DNA of 64,000 bases from Filosporella fistucella. Its lineage: Eukaryota; Ascomycota; Leotiomycetes; Helotiales. Numbering within the stretch: position 1 is the first letter of the stretch; each line of letters opens with the position of its first letter. Below the pieces are notes generated by a model. That model saw only the letters and a list, made by a program, of their open reading frames with translations. It was not told the DNA's origin and made no database searches. The stretch lies in NCBI GenBank assembly GCA_030077755.1, contig JAQJZZ010000010.1, forward strand, positions 620,001-684,000, written 5' to 3'. This document shows positions 23,315-33,249 of this stretch, piece after piece. The translations under genes were made by a program, and so were the position numbers.

Positions 23315-24893
23315 CTACTCGCAGTGTACAACCATGAAACAGTTGCTTGAAACCCCGGTATACCATTTGTCTGAAAGTAGTAGGTTGAATAAGATCTTCA
23401 GTAGCGCTTCCAGTTCCGTATCAAGTCTGGTTTTGGTGATGAGAGGTGAAGTGCTTCGTATGCATTGAGTGGGGGAGAAGGAGTTGATCGGAAATAGTGG
23501 AGTAGACAGACCTATGGAAGAGAGTTTCGACAGGATCCGGTTCATGAGCACTGTGATTGAGACACAGAGATCAATCAGTGGACCGTGAGATTCTGTCAAT
23601 CTACTTCGAAGTGCCTTTATCGTCTCATAACGCTCCTCCACCTTTCTAAATAATCCATCACTGAACTCGTCTGTTTGAAATATGTCTGTACCAAGACCTA
23701 GCTGCAAAAGTTTACTCAACTCGACCATGTATCCTAGGATCTTAGCGAATTGGATCAGTATATCATTTCTCACTTTCTCAACATCTGACAGATATTGCGT
23801 GGATTCGAAGAGATCCGCCCAGGGAGGGGTGTTTAGAAAACATGAGGTATGTGTACAAAGTGCATAAGTGGCGATGGCACCGCGTTGCGGGTCCAGGAGA
23901 GATAGGGTGAACTCATCGAGAGAGGTGGGGATAGCGCGAGAGAAGAGTTGAGAAAGACCAAAAATGTGCTGCAAATATGAGGCAAGTGTTGTATTCATCA
24001 TTATCTTACTTGATTAACCTTTCAAATTTCTGGAAGTTGTCTCTGGAAAGATTGGAGACACATACCTCGAATATCGAGAGGAGTATGATAGCACATGAGG
24101 TTTCGGGAGTTGAAGAGGTTTCTGATAGTACGAGACTCTGTTTTAGAGTTTGAAGGGCAAGCATGTACGTATTACGAGCTGTAACCATGGACCGCGATGA
24201 TGGATTTGAAGAGAGTAGGAGTTCGTGTGATTGGATGACCGAAGATACCGCCAAGTCGAGAGGGAAATTGTAGCCAAGTCGAGGGATGAGATGGAGGTAC
24301 GATTCGAAAGTTCGGAGGTCAAGGTGTTTGGGTACTGATGATGAAAGCTGATTGCAGAAAGCTGCTACTAGTCGTTGAGATGGACTATAGGGCAAAGGAG
24401 CGAAAGGCAAAGGTAAATTCCAGAACGTTGAGGCAATTGCTTCGTTTGGCAAATCATTTGAGATAAATTTCCTTGTAGCATCTCGTCGCAGCTGTCCCTC
24501 GAAAGCGCCACTTTGATTGGAATATTCTGCTGATTTGGATTCAGTATTTGTTACGAACCTGCCGCCGATAGAGGATTTGCCCTCAAATGAGCCAGATTCT
24601 ACTGCCCGTACCACTTGATAATTTCCAGAATGGGAATCACAGTCTGTCTGATCCAGTACTTCCGGCTTGAAGAAACGAAACTTCGCAGGCAAGCCAGGAC
24701 ATTTCCCTCCACTGCGCAAGCACTGAAAGCAATTGGGAGTTCCGCCACCGCACTGATTAATTAGTTCGAGTAGCTATACCAGCGAAAGAGATTGACTTGC
24801 CTTTATCTTCCGTTTCAGGCAATTTTCGCGGCGCTGGATGCGAGGTATGTTCCAAAGAAAACAAAGATCGTTGGATGTTCGACAGAATCTGGG
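23315..24893 (-). CDS. Zn2Cys6-like fungal transcription factor, incomplete or decaying
   Basis: Probable nuclear regulator. Exons: upstream limit unknown, ending 24801; 24066-24752; 23315-23968. The first intron (24753-24800) is GC-AG with the consensus AAG|GCAAGT; the second is GTATGT...GCAG. The zinc cluster reads (R)-x2-C-LKRKIK-C-x6-C-x2-C-x6-C: spacing is right for Zn2Cys6, but the first cysteine is Arg (CGC, one base from TGC). The middle part (NTYMLALQTLKQSLVL, AIILLSIFE) resembles the activator domain of this class. There is no ATG: the first exon is open only back to a stop at 24894. Near the 3' end a second frame (to 23157) also looks coding, suggesting a missed intron or frameshift. 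It sits beside two clear gene relics, so decay is plausible. Confidence 0.55.
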
Positions 24894-25397
24894 CTAGGTG
24901 GAATGTATCTGATTTAGAACCCGGGAGTGGGAATTGAGTTAATCGACTTTTCCTTTCAATAAAAATATGAATGGGGTTAAGTCAAAAGCACCTGCCGGCA
25001 TCCCGGAAACGCGTATAAGAACTGTTCTAACTGAAGGATGAGTATTGATGACTCCATTATTGATGATATCATAGATGTATAGCAGTATGCGACTGCATTT
25101 ACTCGTACGCACAAAAACATCGTTGTACATCAAAAACTCTCGGCTCCCTATTGACTCGTTCGCATTTCCGTCCCTTTTAGGAATGGTCCGTAGAGAAGAA
25201 GACGACGTGATACGGATGATCAGGAGTAAGTTGATATGTATATATCGATCTGAACTATCAGAGAAAGTAATTCCTTCATATCCTTATGCAAACCATCACG
25301 ACGTGAATTCAAAGACCTCTCGGCAGCAAAAATTTGCCGATTTGGACGACTAGAAGATCCCAGAGAGATACTGAGGACAGAACATATATTCCACATC

Positions 25398-25622
25398 ATG
25401 GATTATAAACCCGAACCAAAAAACCCGCCACCGTACACTTCGTTTGCTTCGCAATCCGCATTAACGCAGGAAGCAGACCAAAAACAGAAGAATCCTGGTT
25501 GGCTCGATCGTCTCCGTTCTTATCATGAAGAAAGAATTCGATTAAAAAGGGAATGTATGGATGAACGACGAGAGATGGGCAGGAAACATAGGGATGAGAG
25601 GAGGGAAGCATTGAGGTATTAA
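25398..25622 (+). CDS. Small charged hypothetical protein
   Basis: Single-exon frame of 74 codons from ATG to TAA. The N-terminal half is Pro/Ser-rich (KPEPKNPPPYTSFA). The C-terminal half is strongly charged and helical-looking (WLDRLRSYHEERIRLKREC, then ERREMGRKHRDERREAL), like many small ascomycete proteins of unknown function. No signal peptide or membrane segment. I cannot assign a role; coding character is judged from composition only. Confidence 0.5.
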   Translation: MDYKPEPKNPPPYTSFASQSALTQEADQKQKNPGWLDRLRSYHEERIRLKRECMDERREMGRKHRDERREALRY

Positions 25623-26253
25623 CTTGATAGGATAAGGAAGTAGGAGATAGAAAATAAGAGAAGAGTGCACAACTGGGGACAAGAGGGTGAGGCATGTCAC
25701 GTGCTCTGGTGTAAACGAGATACCTATTGTGCCAACGTCAAAAAAGTTATCAATTGATTCTCTGCTATCCTTCATATCATGTTTATATACGTGAATAAGC
25801 AACCCAGTAACCAGGCCATAAGGATCGCCCATGTTTAAGTACGTGTAGCGTAGTGGTCTCGTTGACAAGACGACTAAGTCAACTCTAAAATAAAATCATC
25901 CGACTTCACAATCCTCACCGGATGGTTTTTAAGGTCTCCCTGTTCGGACGGGAGGCTGGGGTTTTGCCATTTTCAACCCTTTTTTGGGCATTATTTTCGC
26001 GTCCAGCCTGTTCTATACTGGTATATGCAATATCTGGGAATATGACCACCCAATCTTTTCGCAATTTCGCTGATTCAATCCATCATAGCGCCGAGCATAT
26101 TAAAACGCTTGGTTCCAGACAACCCTTCGTCTTATCAAAACACTCAAGACTCCTTTACTGTACACTATTTGGGAATGTCTTTCTTGCTCAAACGATTTCT
26201 CGTTTACTATACATGTTAAAGATACGATGTATCAGATATATAATCTTACTCCC
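25623..26253. other. Intergenic, nothing recognised
   Basis: A 113-codon plus-strand frame (25922-26263) runs into the pseudogene end but has no recognisable domain. I call nothing here. Confidence 0.5.
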
Positions 26254-27266
26254 TCATTCCTGAGGCTGGTCATCCCAAAAACAAAGACATCTCACCTCAA
26301 CCCTCTGCCTAGTCGGTCCATAGTCCTCTTTCGGCGAGAACGCAGTATGTGGTGTTCGTCTCAATGCCCCCACTTTTTCGAATCGAACTGCTTGATGATC
26401 AAGGCCTCGTCAGGCGTCATGTTCGCCGCATAGTATCTTTTGTGCGACCCTGTGCTTGCCTTGACCTCCTATGCCTCCGAGCGGGACTTGGCTGAACAAT
26501 TGTATTCAGTCTTAGCATTCCTGGGTTTCTCGCTGATATTAGCATAGACTGGGACAAGATCACTCTCTTCGGCTGTTCGAGCATCACAGAGAGCCATGTT
26601 GTCTCGAGCTACGAGGTCGAAAGGTCGCCAGAGATTGACGATTGCCCAGCGTGATTTCTTTAGCTTCTCTGCCTCGACTACTGGAAATTCTTCTAGTTTG
26701 CTGTCTCGGATGAGTTCTGCGCCAAAATAGGATTGATCTATGTGTACTTAGTGACTCGGTTAGTGGTGGAGTTTCTGGAAGATGAACTCTTCTCTGCTAA
26801 CCAAAACAATTAGCTGTAGGTGCAGTTACTGGTTCGTCATCAGACAAGCTCTTTTCGGCTTCAGCTCCTTCTTCCCATCGAAGTCGACGGGCGATATGAA
26901 CTACAGGCACCACCTTTGTTGCTCCAGTACTGGATTCTGTTAGAGTAGGTGCCAAGCAATCAGATTATTTCAGACCTACATCTCCACATGCGCTGCCATG
27001 TCTTGATGGTACCGTCCTTTGATTTCATTTTCATCCATATTCGGTGCAGAATTTCTAAATGGTCCAACATGGAAGCCTTGCTTGTCAAGAGTAAATTCCT
27101 CCTCGTGCCCTCGAATATTAGTGATAATACATTCTTGGTGTTTATGTGGTCGACTTTTATCACGAACTGTACCAGGACACCAGACCTCGGCACCTCCTCG
27201 GGCAGGCTCTAGATGGTAATTTAAAATGGCTGTTAGTGTTTGTGGTCGAAGAGTTTCAGTTGCCAT
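26254..27266 (-). pseudogene. CmcJ/NvfI-family oxidoreductase-like pseudogene
   Basis: Remains of an enzyme of the fungal CmcJ/NvfI (GA4-desaturase-like) family, often found in secondary-metabolite clusters. Start at 27266. Exons 26980-27266, 26802-26929 and 26737 downward splice cleanly in frame (GTAGGT...CCAG and GTTAGC...ATAG). Diagnostic family blocks are all present in order: ILNYH, ITNIRGHEEEFTLDKQGF, ITGATKV, DQSYFGAE, WAIVNLWRPF, MALCDARTAEESDLVPVYA, RYYAANMTPDEALIIKQFDS, RTPHTAF and EVRCL-FW near the end. The frame is broken by an in-frame TAG at 26469-26471 (between the SDLV and YYAANM blocks) and by a frameshift at about 26360-26375, after FDSKK. I see no intron that would remove either lesion. 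Length to the last TGA would fit an intact member. Confidence 0.8.
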
Positions 27267-27344
27267 TTTTGTTGTTCACGTTGATTCTTAGACGATTCAA
27301 GTAATGATGTTGCAGAGGCATTGCAACTAGGTGGTGCAGCATAA

Positions 27345-27683
27345 AAAAGGTGCAAGAATCGACTGCCGCTATTGCGGCGGCCGCTGAGGATGCCTGGACA
27401 GAAAGTTATGTACATGGTCTTAGGTGAGTTCAACTAAAGGCCACTTCAATGGCCGAGCTATCTTACTAATGTATGTATCATTTACAGAACTGTTGCAGTC
27501 ACATTACCAGCCTTTGGAGGTCTCGCGAGAATTGCATGCTTCTTCTTGGAGGATATTGGGCCAAGGATGACGAAAAAAATTGAGATTATTTGGAGAATAA
27601 TGGCAAAGCTCATGAAAATAAGTACCATTGAGATTGCTCCTAGAAATATAATTGTCCATTCAATTCTTGCCTACCTCCCATGA
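27345..27683 (+). pseudogene. C-terminal fragment of a TRI12-type MFS efflux transporter
   Basis: Two in-frame pieces joined by a textbook intron (donor AG|GTGAGT at 27424, CTAAT branch, TTACAG|, second piece from 27488). The encoded blocks VQESTAAIAAAAEDAW, SYVHGLR, LPAFGGLARIACFFLEDIG and RMTKKIEI match the C-terminal end of fungal trichothecene-efflux-pump-type major facilitator proteins. The first piece opens only at about 27342-27345, with no preceding transporter sequence. The rest of the transporter (about 500 residues) is absent, and the expected final segment after KIEI is replaced by unrelated sequence ending in TGA. I read it as a relic. Confidence 0.7.
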
Positions 27684-28056
27684 TCTGAGTTGGAGAGTGG
27701 TCGATGGAAACCTGCTTGCAAGAAATCGCGAGATGGTGAGGATATATTTTGAGTTGGAAGATCAACGGTACCGTTGAGATTCTGAGAATGATCAATATCG
27801 GAGCATAAGAAATCAAGTCTACAATCATTTTGGGAATGTTGGATGTCCAAAGATTTTCAAATGATTGAAGTCCACGCACAATCAAATGCCGAAAAAGCAA
27901 TCCTTTTGGCATAGCATCTCACTGAATCTGATCGTTTCGCTCTATCGTATACACCCGGATTGAAGTCTCTGCAGTCGAAACACCCTCCTTGACTCGAGAG
28001 CTCCGATCCAACTTCATCTCCAGATAGAACATCTATCTAATTCCCAATCCCACCGC
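27684..28056. other. Intergenic, nothing recognised
   Basis: Only a 90-codon minus-strand frame antisense to the transporter relic and its flank. It has no domain I recognise. Confidence 0.5.
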
Positions 28057-28813
28057 CTACCAATCACAAGCCCTTTCAATCACTTTTCCCAGCTCCTCCA
28101 AATACCTCCTATCAACTTCGTCAAAGCCCTCTACCACAGCACAGTCAATATCAATAATCGCCACCGTCCTCCCTTCAACCACAATCGGCACCACGATCTC
28201 ACTCTTACTCTCACTGTCACACGCAATGTGCCCTGGAAATTTCTCCACATCAAGTACTAACTGAGTGGTCTGAGTAGCAGCAGCTGTACCACAGACACCG
28301 CGGGAGAAGCGGATTGTTTGACATGCTACTTTGCCTTGGAAGGGACCGAGAATGAGTTGGGAGTGTGAGAGAGGGTCTAGGACATAGAAACCTTTTGGAA
28401 GTGAGTCATGTTATGCCAGAAAGAGAGGAGAGAGACAAACCTGCCCAGTTTACATCCGAACTGGGAGATGGGAGGGACTTATATGCATGCCATAGTAGGG
28501 ATGCTGCGTTTGCTAGGTTGCTTCAGCCAGCATCAGTCTCAGAATGGTAAAGTGTCACGTGTGCTAGATACTGGTGGACTTACCAGACCTGTGAAGCAGA
28601 TTAGCTATTGTTTCTCAGCAAAATGACAAAGAACATACCCAGTTTCGTTGTCCCTCAAACAAAGCAGCGGCCTGTTGCAAAACCTGTGCATATGCCTCCT
28701 CTTTAGTCACGTTTGAAGCGAAATTCGAGGCGTCTGCATGAACCTGTCATGCATGAGTTGTGGTTTGTTCATGTTGTGTAACGTTACTCAGATTTTTTGA
28801 CAAAACGTACCAT
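28057..28813 (-). CDS. Free methionine-(R)-sulfoxide reductase (GAF domain)
   Basis: Cytosolic repair enzyme that reduces free methionine-R-sulfoxide with thioredoxin (yeast YKL069W type). Model: 28811-28813 (ATG only), 28639-28743, 28584-28588 (5 nt), 28441-28520 and 28057-28391; 175 aa, close to the yeast length. Each junction is supported by frame: M|VHADASNF, NW|VC|NLANAAS, NWAG|FYVLDP. The single GAF domain spans most of the protein. The three conserved catalytic/resolving cysteines are present in VACQTI, RGVCGTA and HIACDS, followed by SEIVVPI and IDIDC. The Met-only exon has donor GTACGT and acceptor GACAG; the 5-nt exon GTCTG is needed to keep frame between NW and NLAN. Tail to tail with nothing; the Pol I gene lies upstream on the same strand. 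Confidence 0.92.
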
Positions 28814-29100
28814 CTTGAGAGGTGCCTCGAGGAAGAAATTGGAAGAAGATTGAGCCTGCAGATTTCAAGACGAAAATTGATGTGGGCTCTCTATTCCGAA
28901 ATCTTTGTCATGGAAATGTGAACATGGAATTTTAAGATTTGAAAGCGGGTCACGTGCGGTTAGCTCATATTTGGGAGAAGGGACAGAGAGAAGATTGTTC
29001 AGTGCAGGAAGACACTTGTATGATGAATTGATAGACTTAGAAATGTTCAAAATAAGTATCCAAACTCCTGGTATCATTTCTCATTATTTGTTTGCATCCG

Positions 29101-30060
29101 TCAGTATCTAAACTTCTTCTTCTTGGAACTATCCACATCCATCATATCCGACTCTACAGGCTGACCCAAACTTGTCGCGCCTAAAGCTCTCGAACCTCCC
29201 AACCGTCTTCCAGCATTGTCTCTTGAAGTCTCGGCTCCCTTTTTCTCGCTCTCCGTCAATACACTCTCCTCTTCCTCACTCAACATAGTCCCTTCAATAC
29301 TCAGAAACCCTCTTTCCCTATCATGACTTGACTCAATTTCTCTCACGCGGAATTTGACCATATCTCCAATCTTATTGCCCTCTCCGTCGACGTAATATCC
29401 CGCTCCCTCTTCAGCATATGTCTCGCCTACTTCTGCACCTTCGTCAACCTCTTCCTGGCTGACGTCTCTCCACTCCCAGTCCTTGGGTAATCTTTTCCGC
29501 TCAATACTAGCATTGAAAAGATTCCAGCAGACTATTCCCAGATGCCCTTCGTTTTGTAGATTGACATAGCCTTCCAACAAAACTCCTTTCTCTGGTTTGA
29601 AGAGCAGAAATTCGGCCGTGACCCATGCCCAACTGACCGCATACTCGTCAATGCTTTGTAGCAGCACATCTTCTCCATCATTTCCAAATGGTTGTTCCGA
29701 CAATCTCGCATTGCTGTATGACAGTACGACACCATTGAAAGGTGGGTAGTACGTGAGGATGAGGGGTGAAAGGTGTTCGGCGCAAATGCCTTCGAGAGGA
29801 TATTTTTGCGATACTGGCGCCAGAGGTAGATATAATGAAGACGTTTGCAAATGGAAAGGCGAAGCATTTGTATTTTCTTCGAGAACTTCTGCTTTGTCTG
29901 ATTTGTGCTTTTTCGACTTCGATTTGCGGGCTTCCTCTCCATGATCTCTTTTCCTCTTTTTTTCGCCGTGCGATGACTTGTGTTTCTTATCAGACCTCGC
30001 CTTGTGTTTTTCGGACCCCATTGTGACCGATTCTGTTCCGGCTACTTTCTCAATTGACAT
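29101..30060 (-). CDS. rpa43: DNA-directed RNA polymerase I subunit A43
   Basis: Nucleolar Pol I stalk subunit that with A14 contacts the initiation factor Rrn3. Single exon, 319 aa, near the 326 aa of the yeast protein. The N-terminus is very basic and Lys-rich (KKHKSSHGEKKRKRDH), then the RPB7-like N-terminal domain (SLYLPLAPVSQKYPLEGICAEHL...LTYYPPFNGVVLSY) and an OB-fold region with EGYVNLQNEGHLGIVCWNLF and a later MVKFRVREIE strand. The C-terminal tail is acidic/Ser-rich, ending SSKKKKFRY. It is divergent from the Erj5-type gene across about 250 bp. Confidence 0.9.
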   Translation of the reverse strand: MSIEKVAGTESVTMGSEKHKARSDKKHKSSHGEKKRKRDHGEEARKSKSKKHKSDKAEVLEENTNASPFHLQTSSLYLPLAPVSQKYPLEGICAEHLSPLILTYYPPFNGVVLSYSNARLSEQPFGNDGEDVLLQSIDEYAVSWAWVTAEFLLFKPEKGVLLEGYVNLQNEGHLGIVCWNLFNASIERKRLPKDWEWRDVSQEEVDEGAEVGETYAEEGAGYYVDGEGNKIGDMVKFRVREIESSHDRERGFLSIEGTMLSEEEESVLTESEKKGAETSRDNAGRRLGGSRALGATSLGQPVESDMMDVDSSKKKKFRY

Positions 30061-30312
30061 TATCTTGAAGTTCGTTTGATGTTTGTCGGGTTTAAGCTTA
30101 ACTTTTTTTTCGCAGCCTCAAAGGCTGAGGATGCTGTGCGGCCGCTAGCGTGCATGACAGTTCCGCCTCGGGCTATGAAGTTGTGGACAGTTTGAGCCTC
30201 GCGACTCGAGTATCTAAACGCCGCTTTCTCAATCTCTCCCTCTTTCATACAACTTCTTTCTCGCCACATGTATCCTCTTTAAGTCTCTCTAGGAAGGTAG
30301 ACGACGGGTATC
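30061..30312. promoter_or_regulatory. Shared divergent promoter of rpa43 and the J-protein gene
   Basis: A 252-bp interval between two start codons facing away from each other, too short for another gene. It must hold both promoters. I see no distinctive TATA box. Confidence 0.6.
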
Positions 30313-31449
30313 ATGTCTGCTAATAATTTACTGTCCCTCGCAGGTTGGACATTTCTCCCAAATGTAAGTTCTTCCAGTCACAAATCTGGCATCTTGATTG
30401 TATGAATATTAATATATTTTCAGCTTGTCACAGGATGGGTTCAAAGCATATACTATGGGGTCACAGTTCGCGCTGGCGATCCTAAACCACAGCCTGGTTC
30501 TCCGCGATACATTCTCCATCGCCGGCGCATACATATAATCGTTGTGTCTGCCTATCTTCTCTACACAATCTACGAAGCAGACTGGGAAATACGGCGAGCT
30601 GGCGATTTCTTCCAGGATTTAGGAGTGTCACATACTGCCACAGATAGAGATATAAAGTCCCGTTTTCGGCGTTTGGCAGCTATACATCATCCGGACAAAG
30701 TCTCAGCCTCTACCTCCTCAGAAGGCTATTTTGTTCATCTCAAGCTCGCACAAGACACCCTCCTCAACCCTGCAAGGCGATTTGCGTACGAGCGATTTGG
30801 TCCTGATATCATAGAGTGGCAACGGTGTTCCAGTGTCCGTGATTTCGTCGTACATGGATTACAATCACTCCTTCCATACTATGGCGTAGCAGCAATATTC
30901 ATGTACATCTTGGGCATGCTGGGGTACTTAGAATGGGGCAAATACTGGCGCTGGTTAACACTCATCGGTCTCTGCGTCTTCGAACTTCACACCGTCTCGC
31001 GACCACATTTCCCAGCCTTTGCAACAAGTTTTATAAATCCCATACTTACAACCTTCACTCGACATCCACCCTACCTCCCTTTCCAACTCATACAACTCGC
31101 CAGGAAAATGAGTATAACACTCTACATCGCATTCTCTCAAATTGGGCCGCTCCTCCAACCCCCAACCTCCATAACCACAAATTCAAACCCAGAAATAGCA
31201 TTAAAGCAACAACTCGATCGCCTGGAAGGCGTGGCAAAGGCAACAGATATGGAAGCTACGCGGCTAGTGAATATGGAATTGAGTCCTTTCATGGGCGATG
31301 CGTCAGCACTGAACGATGTCAAAGGCAAAGTGAAGGAATGGTTGGTACAAAATACTATCAGAAACGATCCAGAGGTTAGAGATGCACTGGGTACGCTGTT
31401 GAAACGGCGGAGAACAGATGCTCCTGCCGGGGCGAGGGGAAATAGATAA
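30313..31449 (+). CDS. erj5: ER J-domain co-chaperone, Erj5 type
   Basis: Endoplasmic-reticulum membrane DnaJ protein that helps fold ER proteins. Exons 30313-30363 and 30424-31449 (intron GTAAGT...TTTCAG); 358 aa. An N-terminal segment (LAGWTFLPN|LVTGWVQSIYYG) precedes RAGDP and a hydrophobic helix (HIIVVSAYLLYTIY). The J domain at about residues 78-140 has the HPD signature (IHHPDKV, residues 106-108), DFFQDLGVSHTATDRDIKSR and the closing RRFAYERFG. Two more hydrophobic stretches follow (YYGVAAIFMYILGMLGYL and WLTLIGLCVFEL). The C-terminal tail is basic (KRRRTDAPAG). Assigned to Erj5 rather than Sec63 because there is no Brl domain and the J domain lies behind a first membrane segment. Confidence 0.85.
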
Positions 31450-31634
31450 GTGTATTGTTTTGTTATAGAATAATAATACCGTTCTGAAAAATTGCCCTTC
31501 GCTTTTTTCCAGATCTGAAAGCCTCCGCCCAGGTGTCAATTTCCAGGACGCATGCTCCAAGTAAGCGAACAAGCCAAATCAAAGATTTTATATTGAATAA
31601 CTCCTAGGACGAGTTACCAAGATCTTGCGCCATG

Positions 31635-32187
31635 TCAAGTAAGACATTGATCCTCGGTGCAAACATGCCAAGACCCTATTGCGCAACTAATTGAGATCGA
31701 TCATTAGCTTGAGGAACGATATCTATGAGCAGGAAGTAGGAGGGCATACCCAGGAGGAGCAGCGAAGCAAGTTCCACTCTCGTATATCACATTCCCAGCC
31801 CCATTCTTGCAACCATTATCACAGTAAACTCGCATACGAAGCGGTCTATCCGTCTCGAGACGGCGTGTCACAAAAGATCGTGACTCATAGCAGGTATGAA
31901 AATATCCAGCAGCGCTGCAGACCATGCTTTAGTACTTGTAGTCGAAGAGATGTGGGAGAGCGACTTACGCGGGTTTGTCATTCGAAGGTAGAGTGGCACC
32001 AGGAGCATTATTATGGTCGCAGTTATACGGATTATCTGGCGCGATTTGGGTAATCAGTCAAGTTCTAAACGGGGAGAAAGAAAAGCTGGAGATCTTGTCA
32101 AGTCTTACAATGGCGGTAGTAGAAGTCCACTGCGCTGGCAGCAGGCAGTAATAGGACAAATGCCAAGGTGTGAATTGTGAGTAACAT
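31635..32187 (-). CDS. Small secreted cysteine-rich protein, paralogue 1
   Basis: No family I recognise by name. Exons 32109-32187, 31969-32035, 31750-31914 and 31635-31686; 120 aa. The signal peptide MLLTIHTLAFVLLLPAASA is followed by YNPYNCDH, a short Pro/Asn/Ala linker, then RRLETDRPLRMRVYCDNGC, ESGTCFA, PPGCAIGSW and a short tail with two more cysteines; eight cysteines in the mature part. Introns have good donors (GTAAGA, GTAAGTCG, GTATGC). A TATA-like TATATAAAG lies about 80 bp upstream of the ATG. It is a clear paralogue of the gene at 36585: exons 2 and 3 have the same lengths (67 and 165 nt) and phases. The architecture is that of an apoplastic effector or a cell-wall protein; that function is inference. 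Confidence 0.82.
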
Positions 32188-32263
32188 ATTGAGAATATGT
32201 ACGCTATGTCGTGTGGAAGACGAAAAAGGTACATATTTTTTACCTTATTTGAAAACTTGCCCT

Positions 32264-32270
32264 TTATATA
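32264..32270 (-). promoter_or_regulatory. TATA box of secreted paralogue 1
   Basis: TATATAAAG on the minus strand, roughly 80 bp before the start codon at 32187. The paralogue at 36585 has a TATA-like element at a similar distance. Confidence 0.5.
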
Positions 32271-33249
32271 CCCATAGATTCCAACTTCGAAGACCAAAGG
32301 TCACCTCCTTTCTCCAAGGATACTTTGGCAATCCCGCAGGGTTCGTCAACTATTAATCCTTGATATTGCATCCACCTTGAATCCTCTTCACCGCAGGATA
32401 AAAATGCAGAAACGAGGCGAAGTAAACACGATACTACATACCCGTTTTCAACGATTAACCGGATAGAAGAATAGATTCGCTTGACCAACGGTTGATGCCC
32501 GCTTATAGCTCAATTCGGACGAATTATGAATGCAATACCGAGGTATTACTCGTCAATTGTTTATCGTATTGGGCCGAGGAGACATAAAACGTGGCGCGGA
32601 AACAGAGCTAGATAGAATCAGAAAAAGACTGACAGGACTCAGGAGAGACCACGGGGTTCGGTTAAATCAGGGGTTGGATTGCTTTGTTATATACCTCACT
32701 AAATGCCTAGAAATTCAAATGACTGAAAAAGCCCTCTTCTCAAGATTTCAAGTTGTATTCCTCATGTCCCCCTGATAGTTCTTCCTAGATAATCAAACTA
32801 GATTATTTTTTACCCACTGGTTGTGATACTTTTCGTTGCCGAGATGAACCTTATCATACGTAAAATTAAGGTATTTCGTAGTTATCAAGAATAGTTTCAC
32901 CATCAGACCTTCTTTGACTTCAAATTTGGCTAATCTCATATTAATTCCTTCTAGTGCCAAATAATAATATACGCGATTACAGTAGTCATTTGCAACTAAT
33001 CTAGTACCTGCAAAGATTTTACAAAACGTAAGGTATATGTGACGTACCTAGGTATCGGCCCGAGCCGATGCCGATTTCATCAGCTGTGACGGACAGGAGG
33101 AATATCAAACTGCTGCCTAAATATTGAAGTTCTATCTCAAGGCCTAGTATTCTATCAATATTGTGTTCGAGGCATAATTTAAAATAGCGTATTTCCTAGC
33201 GCTGTCCACTCCCGACTGAGTCTCTGCGTTATCACGCTTATACAATATT
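32271..33249. other. Intergenic, AT-rich, nothing recognised
   Basis: Contains only an 81-codon frame (32530-32775, plus) without recognisable features. Confidence 0.5.
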
